Part shown: positions 51,782 to 64,000 of the stretch, in pieces
How positions within the stretch are numbered: position 1 is the first letter of the stretch
Layout: every line of letters starts with the position of its first letter
Assembly: GCA_963978545.1 (NCBI GenBank)
Contig: OZ021733.1
Span: 35,011,424-35,075,423 of the forward strand
Source: Linyphia triangularis
Taxonomy: Eukaryota > Arthropoda > Arachnida > Araneae > Linyphiidae
Direction: 5' to 3'
DNA: 64,000 nt
Program-made: the position numbers and the translations under genes
Notes under the pieces: model-generated
What the model saw: the letters and a program-made list of their open reading frames with translations, nothing else
What the model was told of the DNA's origin: nothing
Databases searched by the model: none

Positions 51782-54668
51782 AAGAAATGTTACAGGCTTT
51801 AGAAATCTAGAGGTTGATTGAATATAATTTTTAAATTGTTGGAGAAACTTGGTAATTTAAATAAAAAGTAGTCTAATTTACCCTTATCATTTTATTAGTT
51901 CAGTAGTTTGAACCTTGAAGTGACCATAGGTTAATATTTAAATGTGTCTCCAGCCCCCTTTCTTTACACCCTTCTGTTTAGCAATTAATTTTTTACATAT
52001 ATTTAACTAGTTTACATGAAATTTACTTTCGTTGTTGCTTTCATTCAGAAATTTTTTACAAAACTTTTGTTTCAATGCTCATAAAATGCTCAATCGGTTT
52101 TTTTTTTTGGGGTTTTTTTTTTTCCCCCCTTTTTTTTTCTCTTTTTGGTTTTTTTCTTCTTTTTTTTTCCTATCTTGTACCTAAAAAAGTATTCCTTTTT
52201 TGTAAATGAACCTAAATTGTTCTCTAGACTCTAATTGTGGAACTGGCTGATGGTAGAAGTACAAAAGGGACATGGAAATTTTAGAATCCAGTTTAAGGTT
52301 TTGCCATTGTAAAGGTAATTTTATAGGTATTAAAACAATTTTGCTGTTATAATTGGTTCTGTAATTTTATTTGTTTGATTTGTATATTAATTGAAAATGA
52401 CTTTGCTCTTTTATTCAACATAATCAGAGATTTATTTTCGTGGATTCACCTGCACGAATATAAAAAGTATGACCCTAATGCAATTTTAATTTTTAATTAT
52501 TTTAAACTGAAAAAGTAGAAAGAAAATTTTTTTGTCTCAAATACAACCTGATTAATCTTATTGTTTAAATAAGTAGGGTTTTTTTTCACTTGATTTTTGC
52601 TTGCCTTCCATCTTATTTATGGGTTCTATTGAATTGATTGAATTTTATGATATATAACTGTTAAAATATAAAGTAATTTTCAAAAAATCTTGAATTGTTT
52701 GTTGTTATCGGTATTCCGTTTATGTTTGGTTATTAATTTATAGTTTTTGAATTTTTTTTCTTGAAATTGAAAATGATCTTTTTAAAAAGAGGAAATGAAT
52801 TACTATTTTTTCTCGCTTAAAATTAATGTTTACCACTTTTTTTCTTCCAATATGTGCTAAACTAGAGATTTTATAATTAACACTATCTAAACTCGAGATT
52901 GCTATTAACAAATAATCTAACAAAGAACATTAATTTCAATAAATCTTTAATTTAGAAATTATTTCCAAAGTCTCATATTACCTTGACTCTTTGCAGTTCA
53001 TGTATTTTATTTTTATTTTGCCATTAAAATGTTATTCTAATCATAGTATGGCCTTACTGAATTCTTGGACCAGAAAATTATACCAACTAAAATTCTATTC
53101 TAAGCAAGTCCAAAAGGTAGCAGTTTGGTTTTGCATGTCAAAGGTGCCGGTTTTGAATCTGGGTATAGCCATAGAAGTTAATTGTGATTAAAAATCCTGG
53201 TTCAGTCTTTTGTTTAGTATTAATTAGTCGTTAGTGTGCTTAAAAGTAACTTGAGGAGTGTACAAACCAACTAAACCTACACTATGAAAGTTGTGATTGT
53301 TGAAACCAATGATTGAAGTGTCATTGCCTTTAATGTAAAATGCTGAAAAACCTTCTTGAGTCCAAAAATTAGAAAATAATTAGCTCTTTAGCTAAAATAT
53401 TTATTCAATAAATTAGAATTATTTGATATTCCAAGATTAGTCTTCAAACAAAATGGGTAAACAAGTTGAAAGTTAAAAAGTATTTTTCAGTTGACTTGTT
53501 TGATATTAAATATTCAATATTTAAAGTTTGTAGTGATTTTTTAATGAAAAGTTTCCTAAGTATTTTAGATTAAACATCGAGACTGATGAATCTTTTTAAA
53601 AAAATTCATATTGCTAAAGAAAAACATGCGAGACATGCTATTTTTTTGCTTTACAAATTTTATACGCCACTTTAAACATTGATTGAGACTTCAAATCTAC
53701 ATCTTAATATCTGATTAATTTTTTTCTTTATTAAAGGTATCCTTTATCTTCTGTTGTAAATGCTTTTGTTAAGCTTGAAATCAAACAAAAAGCACACATG
53801 AATGTATTGCACATTATTTAATAATTTTTTATTTTTTTTAAATTCACTATACTTCTCTTATATTGCTGTTTTTATTTTTTAATGCAACTCATATTTTTAA
53901 AACGTTATTTATAGTTTTAAACTTCATCTATTAGTTTCTAAATGTCATTCATTGTTTTGGAACTCAAATTTAACTGTTCATTTGTATATCTATAGCCTGA
54001 AAATACCAATTTCTTTATGTTTGTAGAATAAACGTCTACACACTCTTGAATTTCTGTTTGTTTCGAAACTGAATAAATGACTTTTTAATAAATTTAGCGA
54101 AACCTAGCATTGTATTTAGAAAATAGTGTGAATACATTTTAAGCACATGCTGTGTTATTCAATTATTTTGAAAAGAGTTTACATCAACATTGTACCTTTT
54201 AAAATGATTCAACATTGTACAAAATATTGTGTGCTGGATCTTATGATTTCTACTTGCCTTCTTTTAGGAATATTAATTTAAGTGAAGTTTATTTTTCAAA
54301 TATTTCCAGAGTCAGTACTCACATTGGCTTTTTCTCCTATATTTGTTGTTCTTGTTCCACACACAAAAAATCGTATTTGGTATTAATAAAATTGCATTTG
54401 TTTAAACTGTAATATCGGTTCTACATTTTTAGAACCTAAACAATTATATTTTTCATTGAATTATCTATTTTCCTATTCATACTTGTAAAACTTGATTTCA
54501 TTGAATTTGCAAATAAAGAAGATATGCACAATAATTACTTGCACACTCATAAATAATTTAATTTATAAGTCCTTATGGTTATTCTAATAGTTAATTCAGA
54601 TTTATTATTTTTAAAGAAATTACATTCAAATCTGATTTTATTAATTATTTTTTGTAATTTTAAAAAAT
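51782..54668 (+). repeat. Unit 19 (B haplotype)
   Basis: Length is 2,887 bp, barcode gTBBBLca. Private changes are a53043 (CGT to CAT in the 66-codon frame) and t53206. The T/C tract is 52098-52171 (74 bp) with a GGGG interruption not seen elsewhere. Confidence 0.97.
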
Positions 54669-57535
54669 AAGAAATGTTACAGGCTTTAGAAATCTAGAGG
54701 TTGATTGAATATAATTTTTAAATTGTTGAAGAAACTTGGTAATTTAAATAAAAAGTAGTCTAATTTACCCTTATCATTTTATTAGTTCAGTAGTTTGAAC
54801 CTTGAAGTGACCATAGGTTAATATTTAAATGTGTCTCCAGCCCCCTTTCTTTACACCCTTCTGTTTAGCAATTAATTTTTTACATATATTTAACTAGTTT
54901 ACATGAAATTTACTTTCGTTGTTGCTTTCATTCAGAAATTTTTTACAAAACTTTTGTTTCAATGCCCATAAAATGCTCAATCGGTTTTTTTCCCCCCCTT
55001 TTTTTTTCTCTTTTTGTTTTTTTCTTCTTTTTTTTTCTATCTTGTACCTAAAAAAGTATTCCTTTTTTGTAAATGAACCTAAATTGTTCTCTAGACTCTA
55101 ATTGTGGAACTGGCTGATGGTAGAAGTACAAAAGGGACATGGAAATTTTAGAATCCAGTTTAAGGTTTTGCCATTGTAAAGGTAATTTTATAGGTATTAA
55201 AACAATTTTGCTGTTATAATTGATTCTGTAATTTTATTTGTTTGATCTGTATATTAATTGAAAATGACTTTGCTCTTTTATTCAACATAATCAGAGATGT
55301 ATTTTCGTGGATTCACCTGCACGAATATAAAAAGTACGACCCTAATGCAATTTTAATTTTTAATTATTTTAAACTGAAAAAGTAGAAAGAAAAAAAATTT
55401 GTCTCAAATACAACCTGATTAATCTTATTGTTTAAATAAGTAGTGTTTTTTTTCACTTGATTTTTGCTTGCCTTCCATCTTATTTATGGGTTCTATTGAA
55501 TTGATTGAATTTTATGATATATAACTGTTAAAATATAAAGTAATTTTCAAAAAATCTTGAATTGTTTGTTGTTATCGGTATTCCGTTTATGTTTGGTTAT
55601 TAATTTATTGTTTTTGAATTTCTTTTCTTGAAATTGAAAATGATATTTTTAAAAAGAGGAAATGAATTACTATTTTTTCTCGCTTAAAATTAATGTTTAC
55701 CACTTTTTTTCTTCCAATATGTGCTAAACTAGAGATTTTATAATTAACACTATCTAAATTTGAGATTGCTATTAACAAATAATCTAACAAAGAACATTAA
55801 TTTCAATAAATCTTTAATTTAGAAATTTTTTCCAAAGTCTCATATTACCTTGACTCTTTGCAGTTCATGTATTTTATTTTTATTTTGCCATTAAAATGTT
55901 ATTCTAATCGTAGTATGGCCTTACTGAATTCTTGGACCAGAAAATTATACCAACTAAAATTCTATTCTAAGCAAGTCCAAAAGGTAGCAGTTTGGTTTTG
56001 CATGTCAAAGGTGCCGGTTTTGAATCTGGGTATAGCCATAGAAGTTAATTGTGATTAAAAATCCTGGTTCAGCCTTTTGTTTAGTATTAATTAGTCGTTA
56101 GTGTGCTTAAAAGTAACTTGAGGAGTGTACAAACCAACTAAACCTACACTATGAAAGTTGTGATTGTTGAAACCAATGATTGAAGTGTCATTGCCTTTAA
56201 TGTAAAATGCTGAAAAACCTTCTTGAGTCCAAAAATTAGAAAATAATTAGCTCTTTAGCTAAAATATTTATTCAATAAATTAGAATTATTTGATATTCCA
56301 AGATTAGTCTTCAAACAAAATGGGTAAACAAGTTGAAAGTTAAAAAGTATTTTTCAGTTGACTTGTTTGATATTAAATATTCAATATTTAAAGTTTGTAG
56401 TGATTTTTTAATGAAAAATTTCCTAAGTATTTTAGATTAAACATCGAGACTGATGAATCTTTTTAAAAAATTTCATGTTGCTAAAGAAAAACATGCGAGA
56501 CATGCTATTTTTTTGCTTTACAAATTTTATACGCCACTTTAAACATTGATTGAGACTTCAAATCTACATCTTAATATCTGATTAATTTTTTTCTTTATTA
56601 AAGGTATCCTTTATCTTCTGTTGTAAATGCTTTTGTTAAGCTTGAAATCAAACAAAAAGCACACATGAATGTATTGCACATTATTTAATAATTTTTTATT
56701 TTTTTTAAATTCACTATACTTCTCTTATATTGCTGTTTTTATTTTTTAATGCAACTCATATTTTTAAAACGTTATTTATAGTTTTAAACTTCATCTATTA
56801 GTTTCTAAATGTCATTCATTGTTTTGGAACTCAAATTTAACTGTTCATTTGTATATCTATAGCCTGAAAATACCAATTTCTTTATGTTTGTAGAATAAAC
56901 GTCTACACACTCTTGAATTTCTGTTTGTTTCGAAACTGAATAAATGACTTTTTAATAAATTTAGCGAAACCTAGCATTGTATTTAGAAAATAGTGTGAAT
57001 ACATTTTAAGCACATGCTGTGTTATTCAATTATTTTGAAAAGAGTTTACATCAACATTGTACCTTTTAAAATGATTCAACATTGTACAAAATATTGTGTG
57101 CTGGATCTTATGATTTCTACTTGCCTTCTTTTAGGAATATTAATTTAAGTGAAGTTTATTTTTCAAATATTTCCAGAGTCAGTACTCACATTGGCTTTTT
57201 CTCCTATATTTGTTGTTCTTGTTCCACACACAAAAAATCGTATTTGGTATTAATAAAATTGCATTTGTTTAAACTGTAATATCGGTTCTACATTTTTAGA
57301 ACCTAAACAATTATATTTTTCATTGAATTATCTATTTTCCTATTCATACTTGTAAAACTTGATTTCATTGAATTTGCAAATAAAGAAGATATGCACAATA
57401 ATTACTTGCACACTCATAAATAATTTAATTTATAAGTCCTTATGGTTATTCTAATAGTTAATTCAGATTTATTATTTTTAAAGAAATTACATTCAAATCT
57501 GATTTTATTAATTATTTTTTGTAATTTTAAAAAAT
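54669..57535 (+). repeat. Unit 20 (A-long haplotype with B-type 3' markers)
   Basis: Length is 2,867 bp, barcode aCAAALca. It is A-type through the 1753-1812 markers, then carries caacattg and the a-type 3' end normally found on B units, so a switch lies in its last third. The T/C tract is 54985-55038 (54 bp), the shortest in the window. Confidence 0.97.
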
Positions 57536-60394
57536 AAGAAATGTTACAGGCTTTAGAAATCTAGAGGTTGATTGAATATAATTTTTAAATTGTTGAAGAA
57601 ACTTGGTAATTTAAATAAAAAGTAGTCTAATTTACCCTTATCATTTTATTAGTTCAGTAGTTTGAACCTTGAAGTGACCATAGGTTAATATTTAAATGTG
57701 TCTCCAGCCCCCTTTCTTTACACCCTTCTGTTTAGCAATTAATTTTTTACATATATTTAACTAGTTTACATGAAATTTACTTTCGTTGTTGCTTTCATTC
57801 AGAAATTTTTTACAAAACTTTTGTTTCAATGCCCATAAAATGCTCAATCGGTTTTTTTTCCCCCCCTTTTTTTTTCTCTTTTTGTTTTTTTCTTCTTTTT
57901 TTTTCTATCTTGTACCTAAAAAAGTATTCCTTTTTTGTAAATGAACCTAAATTGTTCTCTAGACTCTAATTGTGGAACTGGCTGATGGTAGAAGTACAAA
58001 AGGGACATGGAAATTTTAGAATCCAGTTTAAGGTTTTGCCATTGTAAAGGTAATTTTATAGGTATTAAAACAATTTTGCTGTTATAATTGATTCTGTAAT
58101 TTTATTTGTTTGATCTGTATATTAATTGAAAATGACTTTGCTCTTTTATTCAACATAATCAGAGATGTATTTTCGTGGATTCACCTGCACGAATATAAAA
58201 AGTACGACCCTAATGCAATTTTAATTTTTAATTATTTTAAACTGAAAAAGTAGAAAGAAAAAAAATTTGTCTCAAATACAACCTGATTAATCTTATTGTT
58301 TAAATAAGTAGTGTTTTTTTTCACTTGATTTTTGCTTGCCTTCCATCTTATTTATGGGTTCTATTGAATTGATTGAATTTTATGATATATAACTGTTAAA
58401 ATATAAAGTAATTTTCAAAAAATCTTGAATTGTTTGTTGTTATCGGTATTCCGTTTATGTTTGGTTATTAATTTATTGTTTTTGAATTTCTTTTCTTGAA
58501 ATTGAAAATGATATTTTTAAAAAGAGGAAATGAATTACTATTTTTTCTCGCTTAAAATTAATGTTTACCACTTTTTTTCTTCCAATATGTGCTAAACTAG
58601 AGATTTTATAATTAACACTATCTAAATTTGAGATTGCTATTAACAAATAATCTAACAAAGAACATTAATTTCAATAAATCTTTAATTTAGAAATTTTTTC
58701 CAAAGTCTCATATTACCTTGACTCTTTGCAGTTCATGTATTTTATTTTTATTTTGCCATTAAAATGTTATTCTAATCGTAGTATGGCCTTACTGAATTCT
58801 TGGACCAGAAAATTATACCAACTAAAATTCTATTCTAAGCAAGTCCAAAAGGTAGCAGTTTGGTTTTGCATGTCAAAGGTGCCGGTTTTGAATCTGGGTA
58901 TAGCCATAGAAGTTAATTGTGATTAAAAATCCTGGTTCAGCCTTTTGTTTAGTATTAATTAGTCGTTAGTGTGCTTAAAAGTAACTTGAGGAGTGTACAA
59001 ACCAACTAAACCTACACTATGAAAGTTGTGATTGTTGAAACCAATGATTGAAGTGTCATTGCCTTTAATGTAAAATGCTGAAAAACCTTCTTGAGTCCAA
59101 AAATTAGAAAATAATTAGCTCTTTAGCTAAAATATTTAGTCAATAAATTAGAATTATTTGATATTCCAAGATTAGTCTTCAAACAAAATGGGTAAACAAG
59201 TTGAAAGTTAAAAAGTATTTTTCAGTTGACTTGTTTGATATTAAATATTCAATATTTAAAGTTTGTAGTGATTTTTTAATGAAAAGTTTCCTAAGTATTT
59301 TAGATTAAACATCGAGACTGATGAATCTTTTTAAAAAAATTCATATTGCTAAAGAAAAACATGCGAGACATGCTATTTTTTTGCTTTACAAATTTTATAC
59401 GCCACTTTAAACATTGATTGAGACTTCAAATCTACATCTTAATATCTGATTAATTTTTTTCTTTATTAAAGGTATCCTTTATCTTCTGTTGTAAATGCTT
59501 TTGTTAAGCTTGAAATCAAACAAAAAGCACACATGAATGTATTGCACATTATTTAATAATTTTTTAATTTTACTATACTTCTCTTATATTGCTGTTTTTA
59601 TTTTTTAATGCAACTCATATTTTTAAAACGTTATTTATAGTTTTAAACTTCATCTATTAGTTTCTAAATGTCATTCATTGTTTTGGAACTCAAATTTAAC
59701 TGTTCATTTGTATATCTATAGCCTGAAAATACCAATTTCTTTATGTTTGTAGAATAAACGTCTACACACTCTTGAATTTCTGTTTGTTTCGAAACTGAAT
59801 AAATGACTTTTTAATAAATTTAGCGAAACCTAGCATTGTATTTAGAAAATAGTGTGAATACATTTTAAGCACATGCTGTGTTATTCAATTATTTTGAAAA
59901 GAGTTTACATCAACATTGTACCTTTTAAAATGATTCAACATTGTACAAAATATTGTGTGCTGGATCTTATGATTTCTACTTGCCTTCTTTTAGGAATATT
60001 AATTTAAGTGAAGTTTATTTTTCAAATATTTCCAGAGTCAGTACTCACATTGGCTTTTTCTCCTATATTTGTTGTTCTTGTTCCACACACAAAAAATCGT
60101 TTTTGGTATTAATAAAATTGCATTTGTTTAAACTGTAATATCGGTTCTACATTTTTAGAACCTAAACAATTATATTTTTCATTGAATTATCTATTTTCCT
60201 ATTCATACTTGTAAAACTTGATTTCATTGAATTTGCAAGTAAAGAAGATATGCACAATAATTACTTGCACACTCATAAATAATTTAATTTATAAGTCCTT
60301 ATGGTTATTCTAATTGTTAATTCAGATTTATTATTTTTAAAGAAATTACATTCAAATCTGATTTTATTAATTATTTTTTGTAATTTTAAAAAAT
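57536..60394 (+). repeat. Unit 21 (A-short haplotype, mosaic)
   Basis: Length is 2,859 bp, barcode aCAABScg. It combines g59139 (otherwise only in units 10 and 13), a B-type 1753-1812 marker group and t60101 (otherwise only in unit 18). It therefore has at least three recognisable sources. The T/C tract is 57852-57906 (55 bp). Confidence 0.97.
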
Positions 60395-63277
60395 AAGAAA
60401 TGTTACAGGCTTTAGAAATCTAGAGGTTGATTGAATATAATTTTTAAATTGTTGGAGAAACTTGGTAATTTAAATAAAAAGTAGTCTAATTTACCCTTAT
60501 CATTTTATTAGTTCAGTAGTTTGAACCTTGAAGTGACCATAGGTTAATATTTAAATGTGTCTCCAGCCCCCTTTCTTTACACCCTTCTGTTTAGCAATTA
60601 ATTTTTTACATATATTTAACTAGTTTACATGAAATTTACTTTCGTTGTTGCTTTCATTCAGAAATTTTTTACAAAACTTTTGTTTCAATGCTCATAAAAT
60701 GCTCAATCGGTTTTTTTTTTTGGTTTTTTTTTTTCCCCTTTTTTTTTCTCTTTTTGGTTTTTTTCTTCTTTTTTTTTCCTATCTTGTACCTAAAAAAGTA
60801 TTCCTTTTTTGTAAATGAACCTAAATTGTTCTCTAGACTCTAATTGTGGAACTGGCTGATGGTAGAAGTACAAAAGGGACATGGAAATTTTAGAATCCAG
60901 TTTAAGGTTTTGCCATTGTAAAGGTAATTTTATAGGTATTAAAACAATTTTGCTGTTATAATTGATTCTGTAATTTTATTTGTTTGATCTGTATATTAAT
61001 TGAAAATGACTTTGCTCTTTTATTCAACATAATCAGAGATGTATTTTCGTGGATTCACCTGCACGAATATAAAAAGTATGACCCTAATGCAATTTTAATT
61101 TTTAATTATTTTAAACTGAAAAAGTAGAAAGAAAAATTTTTTGTCTCAAATACAACCTGATTAATCTTATTGTTTAAATAAGTAGGGTTTTTTTTCACTT
61201 GATTTTTGCTTGCCTTCCATCTTATTTATGGGTTCTATTGAATTGATTGAATTTTATGATATATAACTGTTAAAATATAAAGTAATTTTCAAAAAATCTT
61301 GAATTGTTTGTTGTTATCGGTATTCCGTTTATGTTTGGTTATTAATTTATAGTTTTTGAATTTTTTTTCTTGAAATTGAAAATGATCTTTTTAAAAAGAG
61401 GAAATGAATTACTATTTTTTCTCGCTTAAAATTAATGTTTACAACTTTTTTTCTTCCAATATGTGCTAAACTAGAGATTTTATAATTAACACTATCTAAA
61501 CTCGAGATTGCTATTAACAAATAATCCAACAAAGAACATTAATTTCAATAAATCTTTAATTTAGAAATTATTTCCAAAGTCTCATATTACCTTGACTCTT
61601 TGCAGTTCATGTATTTTATATTTATTTTGCCATTAAAATGTTATTCTAATCGTAGTATGGCCTTACTGAATTCTTGGACCAGAAAATTATACCAACTAAA
61701 ATTCTATTCTAAGCAAGTCCAAAAGGTAGCAGTTTGGTTTTGCATGTCAAAGGTGCCGGTTTTGAATCTGGGTATAGCCATAGAAGTTAATTGTGATTAA
61801 AAATCCTGGTTCAGCCTTTTGTTTAGTATTAATTAGTCGTTAGTGTGCTTAAAAGTAACTTGAGGAGTGTACAAACCAACTAAACCTACACTATGAAAGT
61901 TGTGATTGTTGAAACCAATGATTGAAGTGTCATTGCCTTTAATGTAAAATGCTGAAAAACCTTCTTGAGTCCAAAAATTAGAAAATAATTAGCTCTTTAG
62001 CTAAAATATTTATTCAATAAATTAGAATTATTTGATATTCCAAGATTAGTCTTCAAACAAAATGGGTAAACAAGTTGAAAGTTAAAAAGTATTTTTCAGT
62101 TGACTTGTTTGATATTAAATATTCAATATTTAAAGTTTGTAGTGATTTTTTAATGAAAAGTTTCCTAAGTATTTTAGATTAAACATCGAGACTGATGAAT
62201 CTTTTTAAAAAAATTCATATTGCTAAAGAAAAACATGCGAGACATGCTATTTTTTTGCTTTACAAATTTTATACGCCACTTTAAACATTGATTGAGACTT
62301 CAAATCTACATCTTAATATCTGATTAATTTTTTTCTTTATTAAAGGTATCCTTTATCTTCTGTTGTAAATGCTTTTGTTAAGCTTGAAATCAAACAAAAA
62401 GCACACATGAATGTATTGCACATTATTTAATAATTTTTTATTTTTTTTAAATTCACTATACTTCTCTTATATTGCTGTTTTTATTTTTTAATGCAACTCA
62501 TATTTTTAAAACGTTATTTATAGTTTTAAACTTCATCTATTAGTTTCTAAATGTCATTCATTGTTTTGGAACTCAAATTTAACTGTTCATTTGTATATCT
62601 ATAGCCTGAAAATACCAATTTCTTTATGTTTGTAGAATAAACGTCTACACACTCTTGAATTTCTGTTTGTTTCGAAACTGAATAAATGACTTTTTAATAA
62701 ATTTAGCGAAACCTAGCATTGTATTTAGAAAATAGTGTGAATACATTTTAAGCACATGCTGTGTTATTCAATTATTTTGAAAAGAGTTTACATCAACATT
62801 GTACCTTTTAAAATGATTCAACATTGTACAAAATATTGTGTGCTGGATCTTATGATTTCTACTTGCCTTCTTTTAGGAATATTAATTTAAGTGAAGTTTA
62901 TTTTTCAAATATTTCCAGAGTCAGTACTCACATTGGCTTTTTCTCCTATATTTGTTGTTCTTGTTCCACACACAAAAAATCGTATTTGGTATTAATAAAA
63001 TTGCATTTGTTTAAACTGTAATATCGGTTCTACATTTTTAGAACCTAAACAATTATATTTTTCATTGAATTATCTATTTTCCTATTCATACTTGTAAAAC
63101 TTGATTTCATTGAATTTGCAAATAAAGAAGATATGCACAATAATTACTTGCACACTCATAAATAATTTAATTTATAAGTCCTTATGGTTATTCTAATAGT
63201 TAATTCAGATTTATTATTTTTAAAGAAATTACATTCAAATCTGATTTTATTAATTATTTTTTGTAATTTTAAAAAAT
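60395..63277 (+). repeat. Unit 22 (B haplotype with an A-type patch)
   Basis: Length is 2,883 bp, barcode gTABBLca. A bases at 60965, 60989 and 61041 lie between B markers. Bases a61443 and a61620 are shared only with unit 8. A private c61527 is also present. The T/C tract is 60711-60780 (70 bp). Confidence 0.97.
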
Positions 63278-64000
63278 AAGAAATGTTACAGGCTTTAGAA
63301 ATCTAGAGGTTGATTGAATATAATTTTTAAATTGTTGAAGAAACTTGGTAATTTAAATAAAAAGTAGTCTAATTTACCCTTATCATTTTATTAGTTCAGT
63401 AGTTTGAACCTTGAAGTGACCATAGGTTAATATTTAAATGTGTCTCCAGCCCCCTTTCTTTACACCCTTCTGTTTAGCAATTAATTTTTTACATATATTT
63501 AACTAGTTTACATGAAATTTACTTTCGTTGTTGCTTTCATTCAGAAATTTTTTACAAAACTTTTGTTTCAATGCCCATAAAATGCTCAATCGGTTTTTTT
63601 TCCCCCCCTTTTTTTTTCTCTTTTTGTTTTTTTCTTCTTTTTTTTTCTATCTTGTACCTAAAAAAGTATTCCTTTTTTGTAAATGAACCTAAATTGTTCT
63701 CTAGACTCTAATTGTGGAACTGGCTGATGGTAGAAGTACAAAAGGGACATGGAAATTTTAGAATCCAGTTTAAGGTTTTGCCATTGTAAAGGTAATTTTA
63801 TAGGTATTAAAACAATTTTGCTGTTATAATTGGTTCTGTAATTTTATTTGTTTGATTTGTATATTAATTGAAAATGACTTTGCTCTTTTATTCAACATAA
63901 TCAGAGATGTATTTTCGTGGATTCACCTGCACGAATATAAAAAGTACGACCCTAATGCAATTTTAATTTTTAATTATTTTAAACTGAAAAAGTAGAAAGA
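63278..64000 (+). repeat. Unit 23 (partial, A-type with a B patch)
   Basis: Only the first 723 bp are in the window. It starts A-type (a at offset 61, C at 298, 55-bp T/C tract 63594-63648). It then shows B bases at 63833 and 63857 and returns to A at 63909 and at the tacgacc marker near 63947. This is the reverse arrangement of the A patch in units 7, 8 and 22. Confidence 0.95.

Larger units (their letters stand above)
1..64000 (+). repeat. Macrosatellite array, about 22.25 tandem units of about 2.87 kb
   Basis: The word aagaaatgttacaggc recurs at 1, 2862, 5753, 8622, 11506, 14397, 17267, 20150, 23034, 25919, 28779, 31668, 34537, 37397, 40286, 43155, 46039, 48923, 51782, 54669, 57536, 60395 and 63278, always in the same orientation and followed by the same sequence. 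Neither end of the array is inside the window, so the total copy number is unknown and the chosen unit phase is arbitrary. Units differ by scattered single-base changes at a low percentage, by the length of one T/C tract and by one 9-bp indel. The sequence is not rDNA, histone or 5S repeat DNA. No conserved family is recognised with confidence, and the host cannot be named beyond an AT-rich eukaryote. Confidence 0.98.

Noticed and set aside
1..64000. CRISPR array
   Set aside because: The period is about 2.87 kb with near-identical content throughout; there are no short repeats with distinct spacers and no cas genes.
1..64000. rDNA, 5S, histone or tRNA gene cluster
   Set aside because: No conserved rRNA segment, no tRNA cloverleaf with paired A and B boxes and no histone frames are seen, and the composition is too AT-rich throughout.
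1..64000. Telomere-type short repeats
   Set aside because: No runs of TTAGGG, TTAGG or related words occur anywhere.

Overview
The whole 64 kb window is one uninterrupted head-to-tail tandem array of a single AT-rich unit of about 2.87 kb. G+C is about 25% in the opening stretch I counted. Taking the phase so that a unit begins at base 1, there are 22 complete units (2,859 to 2,891 bp, mean about 2,876 bp) and a 723-bp start of a 23rd. No unique DNA, inverted unit, inserted element or array edge is visible. I find no supportable protein gene, rRNA, tRNA or CRISPR array. This looks like macrosatellite or large-unit satellite DNA of an AT-rich eukaryote. The lineage cannot be named from the sequence. 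The case for a eukaryote is the absence of any dense coding over 64 kb, the long homopolymer runs and the array structure itself.

Layout of one unit, using unit 1 coordinates. Bases 1-300 are AT-rich with no gene. Bases 318-373 are a nearly pure T/C tract that varies in length between units. Bases 425-515 are a less AT-rich patch with a weak retropepsin-like reading. Bases 515-1190 are AT-rich and include a TATA-like word at 661-669. Bases 1190-1400 are a second less AT-rich patch holding the longest ATG frame (63 codons), behind a splice-acceptor-like sequence. Bases 1400-2400 are AT-rich with short inverted repeats and a 9-bp indel site near 2026-2045. Bases 2377-2413 hold a 12-bp direct repeat. 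Bases 2610-2629, 2789-2828 and 2838-2863 are inverted repeats, the last one crossing into the next unit.

The units fall into a few haplotypes that differ at roughly twenty diagnostic sites. I use eight marker groups: m1 offset 61 (a/g); m2 offset 298 (C/T) with the tract size class; m3 offsets 558-634 (A/B); m4 offsets 672-1162 (A/B); m5 offsets 1753-1812 (A/B); m6 the 9-bp indel (S short/L long); m7 near offset 2380 (c = caacattg, t = cattattg); m8 offsets 2706 and 2782 (g/a). Barcodes: U1 aCAAAScg; U2 gTBBBLca; U3 aCAABLtg; U4 gTBBBLca; U5 aTBBBLca; U6 aCAAALtg; U7 gTABBLcg; U8 gTABBLtg; U9 gTBBBLca; U10 aCAAAScg; U11 gTBBBLca; U12 aCAAALtg; U13 gCAAAScg; U14 gTBBBLca; U15 aCAAALtg; U16 gTBBBLcg; U17 gTBBBLca; U18 aCAAAScg; U19 gTBBBLca; U20 aCAAALca; U21 aCAABScg; U22 gTABBLca; U23 partial.

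The order of units shows a recurring three-unit higher-order pattern: A-short, B, A-long. It appears at U1-3, U10-12, U13-15 and U18-20, broken by runs of B units. U10-12 and U13-15 form an 8,618-bp tandem duplication with no difference at any site I compared, homopolymer lengths included. Haplotype switches inside units are frequent near the T/C tract. The array therefore records unequal crossing-over and gene conversion. The most interesting content is this evolutionary structure, not a set of genes.
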